Of a stretch of DNA of 64,000 nucleotides, positions 46,013-57,505 are shown in pieces (the stretch's first letter is position 1; the number at the start of each line of letters is the position of its first letter). A program made the position numbers and the translations under genes. Origin of the DNA: Liriodendron chinense (taxonomy: Eukaryota > Streptophyta > Magnoliopsida > Magnoliales > Magnoliaceae). Location: contig ML058549.1 in NCBI GenBank assembly GCA_003013855.2, forward strand, positions 434,001-498,000. Reading direction: 5' to 3'. The notes beneath the pieces were generated by a model. It did no database searches and was not told the origin of the DNA. It saw only the letters and a program-made list of their open reading frames with translations.

Positions 46013-47518
46013 TCCCTTTCTAATGAAAATTGAATAAAGATACTGTCTCGTGATATAGGCTGAAGAATAATTTCCCTTTCTGGTGGAAGCTCCTTGTGAT
46101 ATAAGCTGAAGAATAATTTCTCTTTCTAATACATATACCGAAGAAATGATTCATGCTCTGAGAATAACCCATACTCACGACGTTAATTAAGAAACGTTCC
46201 TATGTCAAATATGAGTAGCTTCATGTGCAATCATAAAGAAATGAATTGTTTCATAAGTGACCCAGAGAAGTGAATAATTCCATAAGAGGTGCAAAGAGAC
46301 TAATGATTCCGTATGCAGTATAAGGCGACGAACGATTTCACATGCGGTACGATGCGATAAATGATTCCAGATGCGATATGTCAAGTTGAATGATTTCATG
46401 TACGATGCGAAGATGCAAATGATTCCTTATACGATAAGCAAGAAGGAATAATTTTCTCATACGGCGTGAAAAGCCGAATGATTCCTTGTACGATAATCAG
46501 GAATGAATAATTCCTTATGCAGTATGAAGAGCTAAGTAGTTTCATGTGCAATACCAAGAGTTAAACGATTCCATGGGAGATAGAAGAGTTGCATGATTCT
46601 ATAGGCGATACGAGGAGCTAGAGTATTATATGGGATTCATTTTAGTCTCATGGCTTAGAGAGTCGTATGATTTAGTTTAGGCTCGTGACGTAAAGCATTA
46701 TATTGAGACTGCTAGCTTGCCCCGGGTAATTTCTTCTCTAAACTTGGGCTTTTCACCATACGTTGGGCTTGCCCCCAGTGTATCCGGCTCATCGCCTTAC
46801 AAAATAATGTTCTCCAGGGAACCAGGCACATAAGAAGATAACATCATATATAAAGACTTGAATTTACAAAGATATCTTATTGAAGAACGCTTTCATGCCT
46901 TAAAAATCCATATAGAGGGTCATCTAAACATTGTCTTCAATCGTATACTCTCGTTGCGAAACTGTTAATAAGAGAAGGCCGACGATGTTCTGATATGAGT
47001 TGATATATATTAGAATGCCTTAACCATCTTTATATGAAGCCACATGTGTAAGGGATGATTGACTTTGAATTGCTCCCATATAGAGTACGAGAATGCCATA
47101 GAGATAATGAAAAAACCTGTGACAAAATAATAATATGGAGCCATGTATATAAGAGATCATCGGTTGTGAATTGCTCTCATGCAAAGTACACGAAGGCTGT
47201 AGTGATCATGAGAAAATCCATGTTGAAATAATATTATGAAAGCATTGCGTCTTGTATAAAACCATTTATAAGATTCGCTCTTCTGATTCTACTTTTGTAA
47301 TAAACTAAATTGATTTGAGGATTCTGAAGATATGATCAGGATTGATGATTATAATTGAATATCTCGAATTCATAATTGATAGGAGTGATGCAGAGATTTA
47401 GTTTTGATCCGATGATGTGGATATTTGATTCACATGATGTTAAGATATTGCTTGACGAGGTAGTGATTTTGTTTTGATACAGATATTTATGTTCAATTTG
47501 ACTGATCAATCTTTATGT
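46013..47518 (-). other. Element C internal region right of B
   Basis: Begins with GAAGAATAATTTCCCTTTCT-like repeats (46008-46130), in which B inserted, then the array at 46195-46640. The rest has no recognisable gene; it is AT-rich, degenerate, low-complexity-like sequence. Confidence 0.5.
46195..46640. repeat. Degenerate ~42-bp tandem array, about ten copies
   Basis: Units share AATGATTCC.TATGCGATACGA with strong divergence, for example around 46295, 46335, 46365 and 46415. Confidence 0.7.
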
Positions 47519-47760
47519 GGTTCAGTTTAACTTCATAACCTGGAGGGATCTGGTTCAGTTTAACCTCATAACTTGTTGGAGGGATAACACAGTTTAACCT
47601 CATAACTCGTTGGAGGGATATCACACTTTAACCTTATAACTCGTTGGAGGGATAGCACAGCTTAACCCCATAACTCGTTGGAGGTATTGCACAATTTAAC
47701 CTTCGGAGGGATAGCACAGTTTAACCTCATAACTCGTTGGAGGGATCTGGTTTAGTTTAT
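47519..47760. repeat. ~36-bp tandem array, about seven copies
   Basis: Units read CAGTTTAACCTCATAACTCG followed by TTGGAGGGATAGCA, with small changes and one shortened copy. Confidence 0.85.
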
Positions 47761-47869
47761 CCTCGTATCCTAGAGGTTGTATGGTTTAGTTTAGACCCAT
47801 AGCCTGGGGTATTTTAGAATTTCCCAAGCTCATTTAGACCTGGAATGTAAAGGTATATTTTGAATTATA

Positions 47870-47995
47870 CTGAGTCGGTAGGGTTCACCTGGGCATCTAG
47901 CACTTACGAGGCCTAGAGAGTCAGTCAACAGTTTACAGAGTTGGTAGGGTTCACCCAGGCATCTAGCACTTATGGGGCTTAGCGAGTCAGCCTAC
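47870..47995. repeat. Two-copy ~65-bp repeat
   Basis: GGTAGGGTTCACCTGGGCATC followed by TAGCACTTA occurs at about 47877 and 47942. Confidence 0.8.
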
Positions 47996-47999
47996 AATT

Positions 48000-48249
48000 T
48001 TATTTTCTTTCCGCTCTTTTAGTTTTGCAGTCAATAGTTGTTTTGATTGTTACTTTGATAATCACGTTGACAACTGCTTTGGTTGCTTCTTTGGCTATGA
48101 GATTGATCGCCACCTCAATTGTTTCTTTAATTGTTTTGACAATAGCTGTTTTGACTTTTACTTTAATTACTCATTCGCTTAATGAGGAAACCCGTTATTT
48201 GCCCCCTGTGATATCTTGGATGAAAATGGTGTTTTGAGAGGTACCCTAC
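48000..48249. other. No gene; low-complexity T-rich stretch
   Basis: A 70-codon hydrophobic ORF (48025-48237) arises from repeats of TTTTGATTGTTACTTTGAT-like sequence and has no family features. Confidence 0.45.
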
Positions 48250-48860
48250 GCGATCGTGATTGCAAAGGCATCATGCATGTCCCTTGGATACTTTGCTAAG
48301 TCATTCTGAATCTTGAACTAGCTCATCAATTTGTTCTTGGATTACTGGCGGTTAATTAGTCTATTCAAACAGTTCTTCGTCTTCGACCACCTAAACCATC
48401 CCGACTTGCGTTGGTCGCTCCTTACGGGTTGGCTCCTGCTTTGTTAGGATAGCTTTGACGACGATTGTTTCTACCGTCTCCTCAGCTATTTTTCGTATAA
48501 TTGGCTTAATTTGCCCATTGTGATTCTTCCGTCAACTGTTGAGTGGGTGAAGCGACACTACGTCTATTCTCTGTGCGATCGGGGTGGCTAAGGCATCCTG
48601 AATCTCCTTCACTCACCTCGATAAATCACTATGAGCTTGGGTTAATTCATTAATTTGCTCCTGAGTCGTTAGCGCTTCAACATCTTGTTTGATTGGCTCT
48701 TCGCCTTCAATTATCTACACCATCATAATCTGTAATGGTTGCTCTTCACGAATCGACTTTGATTTTATTTGACTGGTCCTGATGACAATCCCATCTCTTG
48801 CTTTTGTGACCTTTTTTTTTGGCATAGTCGGCTTGATCTGCCCCTTGTCTAGGTGGTTCA
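48250..48860 (-). pseudogene. Element C gag-like coding trace, internally duplicated
   Basis: On the minus strand, translation across stops gives two related blocks of about 95 residues: one with EEPIKQDVEALTTQEQINEL and one with DEELFE, PPVIQEQIDELVQDSE. Both are preceded by GQIKP and by MVxVVE/IIE. They look like a duplicated N-terminal gag or leader ORF of the element. No gag core domain was recognised. It lies within ~0.7-1.3 kb of the PBS, as expected for the first ORF. Confidence 0.4.
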
Positions 48861-49552
48861 CTTCCGAGAGAGTTGGGAAGCTAGCAACTGAACGTATGAA
48901 CTTTTGTGGCCTTGTTGCGGTAGTTTGATTAGCGGCAGAAGCACTGCTAACTTGTGCTGGTTAACACTACTTTTCTATGATGTGACATGCCTTGACCACA
49001 ATGGTCTTCTAATATGGAGCCTTTATCATTTCTTCTTTATTTCCTTTGGCTGTTTGCGGCTTCGAGTTAGCTATTAGCCAGGCTTGGAAGCAGCTAGTGT
49101 TGTTACAATGAAAGCAGAATCCTCCGATCACTAGAAAGATAAGTACAGACATCATTTCTCTTGTTATTAGGGTCAATTTTTTCGCTAGCTTTCATTGCAC
49201 AATCATATTTCCATTAGAATATTCTACGAATAGATGTAAAAAGTACATGACCTTACTAGTCGCAATAAAAGTTAGACATGAAGTTAAATTAGCAGCAGGA
49301 ATACACATGCTTGTGCTATTTTTTTGAAAACTTTAGGGTTTTTGAAAGTTTTGAAAATTTCGATTTCAAATGCTTTTGCATTAAAGATGAAGGGAAGAAC
49401 GTTTTTGTTGAGAGTCGTCAGTTTGGCGCCCGTAAAGGCACCGAACATTTCCCCTTACGGTAACCTTTCTCGCGTATATATCAGTTTCTGCAAATGATTT
49501 ATCTTAGAACGTCCCTTTACTTCGAGATAACCAAAGATTCTAGTATGTTCGA
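48861..49552 (-). other. Element C 5' leader region
   Basis: Sequence between PBS and the gag-like trace; no recognisable ORF. Confidence 0.45.
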
Positions 49553-49570
49553 TCCCTAGTAGAGTCGCTA
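49553..49570 (-). other. Primer binding site of element C (mutated)
   Basis: Minus strand TAGCGACTCTACTAGGGA, i.e. the E-type PBS with three G-to-A changes, three bases from the LTR end at 49574. Confidence 0.65.
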
Positions 49571-49573
49571 GTT

Positions 49574-50169
49574 TGTTAAAACTAAAAAATCCCCAAGGCA
49601 GTTTTCGTGTGTTTTGTTGTTCTAAGGGGGGGGGGGGGGGGGGAGGTTCTGAGTAAAAGAGACATTCATAGACAATCACAAGCATTCACAAATGAACATA
49701 ATAAGAAAGATATCGTAAGGTGAATTTTATTCTAAAGATTCTGAGATCTTTTACATTTTAGGCTGTGATCTGGCACGAGCCCTTAATTACATCAATGAAT
49801 GATCACCCTTGATTAAAAGGCAAAAGTAAATGTATGCGTCAATTTCTATACAGATTTGCACTAAAATAATATTCTGGTCATTTCGCTGCCTAAAAATTCT
49901 AAGTAAGAATCTGCATTTTTAATATATCCACAGATCGACCATAAAATATCATGAATATTTTACCGCTCTTTGGTATTTTAGCATGATTAGGGTATTTTAG
50001 ATTTTTTGGACGGCTTAGATTCGAAGAAAACCCCTCCGTTCAAAAGATGAATTTTTCGCAGATTGCCAAAAAGTTGCGATGTGTACTTCGGATTAAAATC
50101 AAAATCTTTATTATTGAGAATTTATTTTTAGCATTTCTTATTAAATCCAAATGAGGGGTACTTCTAACT
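49574..50169 (-). repeat. LTR fragment D (truncated 5' LTR of element C)
   Basis: Matches LTR L1 from its end (26967) to about 28713 but lacks the part equal to 27230-28388. It ends abruptly where L2 begins. It contains a ~19-G tract (49626-49644). Confidence 0.8.
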
Positions 50170-52898
50170 TGTTAGGGCTCAAAATATCACTAATGATAAA
50201 AGAAGAAGTGACGACTCGAATACATCAATTAAAGTCAGCAACAGACCTATAAGCAGTCAGAAAAGCAGTAGAGCGTCAGTGTGTCCTAGCTCGAACAACT
50301 CACGCAATCACACCCAGAACTGAAATCTGTCATTTTGGAGTGGAACTGGACATGCGTATTGCCGCCAAATGATTCAGGACGCCCGAAAACCTTTAACTAT
50401 CAAGTTTAAATGCCGTACGACGTGTATTTTTACCTGCACACCTCAAAATGTGTTTTGCCCTTGTCTAGATCTGACCAAAAGGGCCCGAAAGCCTACAAAT
50501 GCTATTTTGGAATGGAACTGGACATGCGTATTGCTGCCAAATAATTTGGAATGACTGAAAACCCTTAACTAGCAAGTTTAAATGTCTTGCGATGCATATT
50601 TTCGTGTGTGCGATTCCCGGAGCAAAGTTCCTATGCGAAGAATCAGCCTAGAGGGTCCAAACTAGAAAACAACTACCGAAATTTGCAACTGTTGATGATC
50701 TGTACCCTATCTTGTTCATTCAATAGCCCGATGAGAGGCTTAAAGTGCTCTGGCGTCAGTGACTTTGGCCTCCGAAAAAGTACCTGTCCTTTGAGAGCGG
50801 ACAGTCGGAGCCTGAAATCTAGAAAATAATCTAAGTCTGGAAACATGCGGAGAGCACATGTGGAGGCAACATGCAGAAAGCATATGCGGAGGCAACATGC
50901 AAAGAGCACATGCGGAGGCATTTCTTCCCGAAAAGCTTCTGGAAAACTTCAAGTATGAAGTGTGGAGAAAGCTGAGAGAGAGGGAGAGCATCCAAGGGAC
51001 ACATGCTCCCACATCAAGGGATACATGCGCCCATTGCTACATGTGCCCACACTCCTCGAGGAAGGGACACCTGCGCCCATGCTCCTAGATGAAGACACAC
51101 ATGTGCCAGCCTCCTCTCTTGCAATTCCACATGCTCCAGCCTCCTCTCTTGCAATGCTATATGCGCCCACTCTCTCCCGTATGTTCCCACATGCACCCAC
51201 TCTCTCTTCACATGCGCCCACCACCTATGCTAGTACTTAGCCATTTCTGCAACGCTGAAAATTGCACTGCACATCTAACTGCACTGCATACTTGCACCTG
51301 CCCTACACACTGCACACCATATTTACATAAAAATGTTAAAGTAAATGTCATTTACTTTAAGTTATGTATGTAAATAAGGAAGTACCCCCCATTTGGATTC
51401 AATAAAAAATACTAAAAAAAATAAATTTCCAATAATAAATATTTTAATTTTCCATCAGAAGTACAAATCGTAACTTTTTGGCATCAACAAATAACTATGA
51501 GTAGATAATATTGCTTGATTCATGCATCAACACTCATCTTAATCTAACATTCATTTATGCTCAATCTAGCACTCATCGTCCTTAATCCAACACTCATCTC
51601 TACTTAATTTAACATTTACTTTGCTTAATTCAACATGTATTCAACCTCACATGGTATACATACTATTGTATTCTCATATACATCATTCTCACGTAACATG
51701 TCTTCTATTGTATCCATCACATACAATCAATCTCATATGTTATATATTCTATTGCATTCATCGTGCATCAAAGATCCTTTGTCTTATTACAATTTCCTGA
51801 ACATTTATGTATGCATGAGCAAGTTCTCTACTTATCTCTCATTGCGAATTAGCTATCAACAAAGGTGTAGGACTAGGATCACTTCTAAAGACAAGTTAGC
51901 AGACTCCAGCCTAATTCGACGACTGATTACAAGAACTTTGTATGGATTATGTTCATTACACAACTAGGGTTTAGCCCTGATTTAGGCTTAAGATTAACTA
52001 AAAGGGACTATGGTTACCACTAGAAACCATGATCAAAGAGTTCCAACAACACTCAAAACATTTGTTATGAACTGTCATGACAGAAGCTGGCCAATGCCCT
52101 ACCCGTCCGAATCGGGATCCGTAAGTTGAGCCGATCAGATAGTTGCGATGTACCTTCCTGCGGTCATCAGTGCAAAAAGAAAGCAGGTGGTGACTTTGAG
52201 TTGTGCCATTCAACAGTCGTAGTTCATGTACTCCAGTGGTCACTTGTCATAAAAATATGAGAAGATGGCCCAGCGTTGCACCACTTGATTAAAAATCCTG
52301 ACAGTCCTTTAACTCGGACAACTTGAAAGAATATGGGACATAGACATCTTGCTCGTATAAAACGATAGCTCAGTCCATAACAAGAAAATAAAAAGGATCT
52401 CTATGACCAAGAACTCAAACTCCATAGTCTTTGATGACTTAGTCACCTGCTCGATCTATCCGGTCCTTTTCTTGAATACTCCATCTATTGTACAACTATC
52501 ATTCATAGTGGAGCTTTGTCGCTTTGGGCCGTGGTTTTCTCCCATAAGGGTTTTCACGTAAAAATCTCTGCATTCTCTGTGGTGTGCATGATTTACATTT
52601 ATGCTTCCTTATTTACTTTATTTAATTTATCTATGATGCACGCATACATTTATTTTTACCTTTTAATCAAGGGTGATCATCCATTGATGTAATTAAGGGC
52701 TCGTGCCAGATCACAGCTTGAAATGTAAAAGATCTCAGAATCTCTGGAATAAAATTCGCCTCGCGATATCTTTCTCATTGTGTAGGTTTTTGAATGCTTA
52801 CGATTGTCTATGAATATCTCTATTACTCAGAACCCCCCCTCCCCCCCAAGAACAATAAAACACAAGAAAACTGTCTTGTACATTTTCTAGTTTTAACA
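50170..52898 (+). repeat. LTR L2 of element C (plus orientation, 2729 bp)
   Basis: Plus strand TGTTAGGGCTCAAAATATC...CTAGTTTTAACA, the reverse complement of L1 in layout. It lacks about 230 bp (L1 28380-28610) and the segment carrying the TATA box of L1, which is replaced by GGAGGCAACATGCA-type repeats (50860-50925). Its minisatellite is at 50995-51240. Ends in A LTR sequence. Confidence 0.85.
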
Positions 52899-52929
52899 TT
52901 GGGTTTAAATATGCACAATTTAAGACTCA
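52899..52929 (-). repeat. Remainder of the 5' LTR of element A
   Basis: GGTTTAAATATGCACAATTTAAGACTCA matches 373-399 of the left LTR, split from 26220-26966 by element C. Confidence 0.8.
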
Positions 52930-53480
52930 ACAATGGTCACCTACCCAGAAGAACACCCATCCCTAAGGACTCTACTGGTGACCTCAGATCGCCCAGAAGC
53001 CTTCCGACTACATCATCAAGGCTCCTACTGTGGCCAACCACCTAAGGGTGGTCCTATCTACAGAGATCTTAAGAATTTCATTCGGATACTCTAGGAGATC
53101 TCCTTTCTATTCCTCCCACCGCCTCAACATGATCGCAAGGTAGAATATTACTAAAACAGGGACTCTTCTAGTATATCCTAGCAGGAGCCTACTCTCTAAA
53201 CTACCTCCAAGCCCTATAAATATAGCTTGGATCCATACCCCAAAGGTACGAAATATAGGTACGAAATATCGTAGCATTTAAACCTTTACTACCCTTGAGC
53301 CTATACCTAACTTAGGCATCGGAGAGTCCCCTGCCACCTAGTGGCACCTCCCCATGCATCTTTTTTTTTTTTTTTCTCTTTATAAGTTTAAAGGGCGAAA
53401 GGAAGTTCCTACGTGCGGATTGAAGGTCATGTGGCTCATCTTAGCAATCCAGATTCGTTGTCCAGAATACTGTGACAACA
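52930..53480 (+). repeat. 5' LTR of element H (right part)
   Basis: Promoter-like TATA (53214-53222), a T-tract near 53361 and the end GTGACAACA two bases before the PBS. The first part is beyond element A, outside the window. Confidence 0.7.
53214..53222 (+). promoter_or_regulatory. TATA box of element H LTR
   Basis: CCCTATAAATATAGCTTGG. Confidence 0.65.
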
Positions 53481-53482
53481 GC

Positions 53483-53500
53483 TGGCGCCGTATGTGGGAA
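53483..53500 (+). other. Primer binding site of element H
   Basis: TGGCGCCGTATGTGGGAA, the form known from Tat-type elements such as rice RIRE2-like copies (TGGCGCCGTCTGTGGGAA). Confidence 0.75.
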
Positions 53501-55275
53501 TGACGCAGTTCGTGTTCTCACCGCTTAAGCTTTAGCATATAATGCCTAATCCCTTGTCGACATGGATAGAACAAAAAAGAAGACGAAGGCTGCAAAAGCT
53601 CCCCAACAAGATCCTACTATGGGGCAGCAGACATAGCAAGAGTTTGGACCATGCTCCGAGCAACCCTCCCTAACATCTAGTCAGCGGAGGTCCCACGAGA
53701 AAAAAAATCCTTCTTTGATGTCCTTGAGGAGCGGTACGGAAAGATGGTTGCACAACTGGATCGGATCGTCGCTTATTTTTAAAGTGAAGGAACAACACAA
53801 CCCACCAACTCCCGGGAAGCCGCCTTAGGACGCAACCTGAGAGATCCACCATCCCAGCCGCACCAAGGACGAACCAACCCGGATCGACCTCAAGATGACG
53901 ATGATCACGCCAGCGAGGCCGAAACCAGGCCAGGCGTGAGCAACCATCTAGCTTGACACATTAGATTTATGACATACATTGGAAGAGAAACATCGAACCC
54001 AAAAAAGCAAAATGACCAAGCAGTTTGCGAAGAGTTCCTCTCACCTAAAAGCGCAACTTAGAGACCTCTGGAATCAGTTTAATGACATGAATTTGGAGTA
54101 CCAGTCTAAGGCTCCGACATTGTTCCAAGCCTTTCTCTAGGAAACCGAACCACCTTTTCCAAGGATATCTAGGGTGAACGCCTGCCTCCTCGCTTTAAGA
54201 TGCCTAACTTGAAGCTTTATTCTGGAGAAGGCAACCCAGCCGAGCATTTGGAAACCTTCGGGACTTGGATGGAGCTACATGGTGCCTTGAGACCCATCAT
54301 GTGAAAGACCTTTCCCCTGTTACCCACTAGCGTCGCACGTATGTGGTTCCGAAGACTACAGTTAGGGTTTATCTCCTCCGACAACCAGTTAAGCTGAGCA
54401 TTTGCTACACAGTTCGTCAGCAGCAAAGGAATGCATAAACAAACCACTCAACTACTAACCGTGAAGTAGAAAGAAGATGAGCCCTTATGGGATTATATCG
54501 CCCAATTTAATAAGGAGGCTCACTCCAACAAGATGGCACTCACGACCCTCATGAGAGGATGCGAAGCTCCTTCACTCACTTGACAAAACTCCACCAAAAA
54601 CCTTATCGGAACTCCTCGAGTGAGCACGAAAGTACTCCAATGTCGAGGATCTTGTTAATGCACATCACACTGGCAGTAGCTCAACCGAGAACAAAAAGCG
54701 AAAGGATTCAAAAGAAGAAGCAAGCTCCGACCCAAAGCTGAGGAGAGATGAGGATATGGGTGGTTCTTCATGACCACCCAAAGCCCATGTCCCCAGGTTT
54801 GAAAGGTACACACCTCTCAAAACCTTTGTCGAACAAGTCTTTATGGAGATCAAAGACAAAAGCTACCTAAAGACCCCATGTAAGCTGAAGTTCAACCCAG
54901 ATAAGAGGAGCAAGTCCAAATACTACCTCTTCCACAAGGACCATGGCCACAACACATCGGATTGCTACGATTTGAAGCACCAAATCGAAGCCCTTATATA
55001 AAAAGGGTTTCTCCAAGAGTTTGTCGAAAAGCGCTGAACCGATGACCCCACCCTTAGGGCGAGGAACAAGCCTGCATCAACAATGACCCGATTGGAGAAA
55101 TCTGAACCATATTCGAAGGACCCTCTAGCGATGGTATCGAATAATGACCGGAAGGCCAATGCTCGGGGTGTTCGAAAAGGTAGCGAAGTGTGCCAAGTTA
55201 ACCTCGCACGTTGCCCCCCAAAAGAGCCTAGGGTGGACTCGTGTCCCATCACATTCACCGAGAAAGATGCCTAGT
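53501..55275 (+). pseudogene. Element H gag and zinc knuckle (degenerate)
   Basis: Fragments in several frames: MPNLKLYSGEGNPAEHLETFGTWM and MWFRRLQ, then EDEPLWDYIAQFNKEAHS (54180-54550), which fit the Ty3/gypsy gag core. Further on, FERYTPLKTFVEQVFMEI (54790-54850) and FHKDHGHNTSDCYDLKHQIEALI (54930-55000) give a truncated Cys-His knuckle. A stretch with NARGVRKGSEV to 55274 leads to the protease. Several stops and frame changes interrupt it. Confidence 0.75.
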
Positions 55276-55720
55276 GTCTTTACCACCCTATGATGATGTG
55301 GTGTTTATCGCACTGACTATAGCTAATCTCACTACGCGTAGGATAATGGTCGACATCGGGAGTTCGACCGACATCCTATATCTTCCCACCTTTGAGAAGA
55401 TGGGGATTAACAAGTCCTGACTTTCACCAGTCCTAACACACTTGGTTAGGTTCATTGGAGAAACAATGATACTAGAGGGACTAATCGTTATGCCAGTAAC
55501 TGCAGGAGAGGTCCCCCGCCAAGTCACACGAATAGTCGACTTTCTGGTAGTGGATACCCCATCCGCCTACAATGTCATCATCGGACGACCATTCTTGGAT
55601 GAAATAAGGGTCGTCCTCTCCATACACCACCTTACCCTGAAATTTCTGACCGCCAATGGAGTCCTATGTATCCGAGGTGATCAACAAAAACCTCAAAAAT
55701 GTTATGAGATAGCCCTATGA
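55276..55720 (+). pseudogene. Element H protease (degenerate)
   Basis: RRIMVDIGSSTDILYLPTFEKMGI (55340-55420) has the D-I-G-S-S version of the D-T/S-G active site. The second part VDFLVVDTPSAYNVIIGRPFLDEIRVVLSIHHLTLKF (55540-55650) is open. A stop near 55418 lies between the two. Confidence 0.8.
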
Positions 55721-56760
55721 GATAAAATGCCAGATTTTCATGTCATGCAAATTATAACTCTGGATCCCAGATAGGAAATCTCAGAAAGAGGTTCTTCAAC
55801 CGAGGACCTACTACCCATCCAACTATCCCTTGACGATCCAAAGAAGAAAGTTCAGATTAGCTCACTGCTCGAGCCCCCACTCCGAGCACAAATGATCGAC
55901 CTGCTGTGCAAACATGCCGATGTATTTGCTTGGACCCACTAAGATATGTCCAGCATAAAACCCAGCGTCCTGGTCCAAAGGCTGAACTTAGACCCCAACC
56001 ACAAGCTCGTTGGATAAAAGCGATGAACCTTCAACACGAAGCGAATGCGACCATATGAGAAGAAGTCGGTAAACTTCTCCAGGCCGGCTTCATCGAAGAG
56101 GTGAATTATCCAGACTAGCTCGCCAATGCAGTCCTCGTCAAGAAAGTGAACGGCAACTGGAGAGTTTGTGTTGATTATAGAGATCTCAATAAAGCGTGCC
56201 CCAAAGACAGCTTCTTGCTACCTAGAATAAACTATTTGGTCGACGCAACGACAAGATATGCACTCCTCAATTTCACGGATGCATATTCCAAATACAACCA
56301 GATCCGCATACACCAACCGGACAAATAAAAGACAACATTCATCACTGATTGTGGCCTGTACTGCTACAAGGTAATGCCCTTTGGACTGAAAAATGCTGCC
56401 GCCACAATCAGAGGTCGGTTAACAATATGTTTGCCCAACAAATTGAAAAATCCATGGAGGTATATATTGATGACATGCTCGTCAAGAGCGTTAAATCGAC
56501 CAGCCACCCAAATGACCTCCGAGAAATGTTCAACATTCTAAGAGAATACGATATGAAACTCAACCCAAAGAAATGCGCCTTCGGCGTCAGCTCAGGAAAA
56601 TTTATAGTTTTCATGGCCAATCAGTGAGTAATCAAAGCTAACCCCGACAAGATCAGAGCTCTCCTGGGCATGGGCTCCCCAAGCACCACAAAGGAAATTC
56701 AGTATCTCATCGGACGAGTGGCAACATTGAATCGATTCATTTTTAGAGCTAGTGACAAGT
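55721..56760 (+). pseudogene. Element H reverse transcriptase (degenerate)
   Basis: WRVCVDYRDLNKACPKDSFLLPRINYLVD (56160-56245), GLYCYKVMPFGLKNAAAT (56350-56405) and, after a frame change, YIDDMLVKS (56466-56492), with KLNPKKCAFGV. The YIDD catalytic box is retained, but stops (around 56101, 56326, 56628) and frameshifts prevent expression. Confidence 0.85.
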
Positions 56761-57300
56761 GCTTACCATTCTTCAAACAACTCAGAGGAACTTAGAAGCC
56801 AACCTGGACCGAGGAATGTGAGCAAGCGTTCAGGAGCTCATGCAATACCTCGGCTTCGTACCACTGCTCTCAAAACTTCTAGTCGGGGAGGAACTAACAC
56901 TGTACTTGGTTATCTCTCCACTGACATTGAGTTCTGCCCTGATTGGGGAGGAAGAGGGCATCCAAAGGGCTGTGTATTACACCAGTTGCGCCATGGTTGA
57001 GGCCAAAACTCGCTATCCCGAAGTCAAGAAGCTAGCTTTGGCCCTGATCACTTCATCACAATGATTGAGGTTGTACTTCCAGGCTTATACAATCGTCGTC
57101 CTAACAAACCATCCACTCCGATGGGTGTCGCAGAAACTAGAATCATAAGGCCGTCTTACTAAATTGGCCATAGAGCTCAGCAAATTCGAAATCCATTATC
57201 GTCCCCGCACGACAATCAAGGAGCAGGTTGTCGCCGACTTCATCATTAAATCCACATACCCGACAAAGTCTCCTATTGGTGAAGCCTAAGAGGATGAGAA
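56761..57300 (+). pseudogene. Element H RNase H (first, degenerate)
   Basis: GIQRAVYYTSCAMVEAKTRYPEVKKLALALI (56960-57060), then VVLTNHPLRW (57092-57125) and ELSKFEIHYRPRTTIKEQVVADFI (57175-57245). The pattern is the RT-linked RNase H with its C-terminal tether; stops interrupt it. Confidence 0.75.
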
Positions 57301-57505
57301 CCCACCTCAGCCAGTGTGGACCCTCCACATCAATGAGTCCTCCAATGCGCAGTGAAGTAAGGCAGGGCTGATCTTAACTTCCCCCGACCTCATCCAGGAC
57401 AAATATGCCCTGAGAATTGGGTTCTGGGCGTCGAACAATGACCCAGAATACGAGACCCTCCTCGCAGGCCTCAAATTAACTAAAGCCCTAGGGGCCCACC
57501 ATTTG
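57301..57505 (+). pseudogene. Element H second RNase H, left part
   Basis: WTLHINESSNAQ, then GLILTSPDLIQDKYALRIGFWASNNDPEYETLLAGLKLTKALG. This is the archaeal-type RNase H of Tat elements (NN-EYE-LLAGL signature), cut by the hAT insertion at 57505. The first catalytic position reads N instead of D (HINES). Confidence 0.8.

Larger units (their letters stand above)
26967..52898 (-). mobile_element. Element C: gene-poor retroelement with inverted terminal LTRs
   Basis: Both outer ends are the same LTR end (TGTTAAAACTAG at 26967 and its reverse complement ending at 52898), so the LTRs are inverted rather than direct. Left: complete LTR L1 (26967-30069, minus) with a polypurine tract beside it. 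Right: a truncated minus-strand LTR, D (49574-50169), with its PBS (49553-49570), abutting a plus-strand LTR, L2 (50170-52898). The flanks form an interrupted A LTR; a degenerate target duplication (TAAGG/TTGGG) is possible. The internal region, minus B and I, is about 7 kb and has only a gag-like trace, so C resembles a large non-autonomous derivative of a Tat-type element. Confidence 0.7.
1..52929 (-). mobile_element. Element A: Athila-like Ty3/gypsy retrotransposon, non-autonomous, nested host
   Basis: This minus-strand element is reconstructed from scattered pieces. From 5' to 3' they are: 5' LTR (52929-52899 plus 26966-26220), PBS (26213-26196), gag (about 26150-24971), gag tail and protease (23424-21773), a short 3' coding relic (2125-1593), 3' UTR and PPT (1592-400) and the 3' LTR (399 to the window edge). 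Elements E, F and C interrupt it. The pieces match B in order and protein sequence, which places A in the same lineage. No RT, RNase H or integrase was found, so A is probably non-autonomous. After C is removed the flank beyond its 5' LTR is LTR sequence of H, so A sits in H. The left end and left TSD lie outside the window. Confidence 0.75.

Noticed and set aside
48025..48237. Small hydrophobic membrane protein
   Set aside because: Arises from a T-rich low-complexity stretch without initiation context or relatives.
26967..52898. Giant DNA transposon with long terminal inverted repeats (MULE-like)
   Set aside because: Ends are TG...CA, one end is followed by a tRNA-type PBS at D and the other by a polypurine tract, so these are inverted LTRs.
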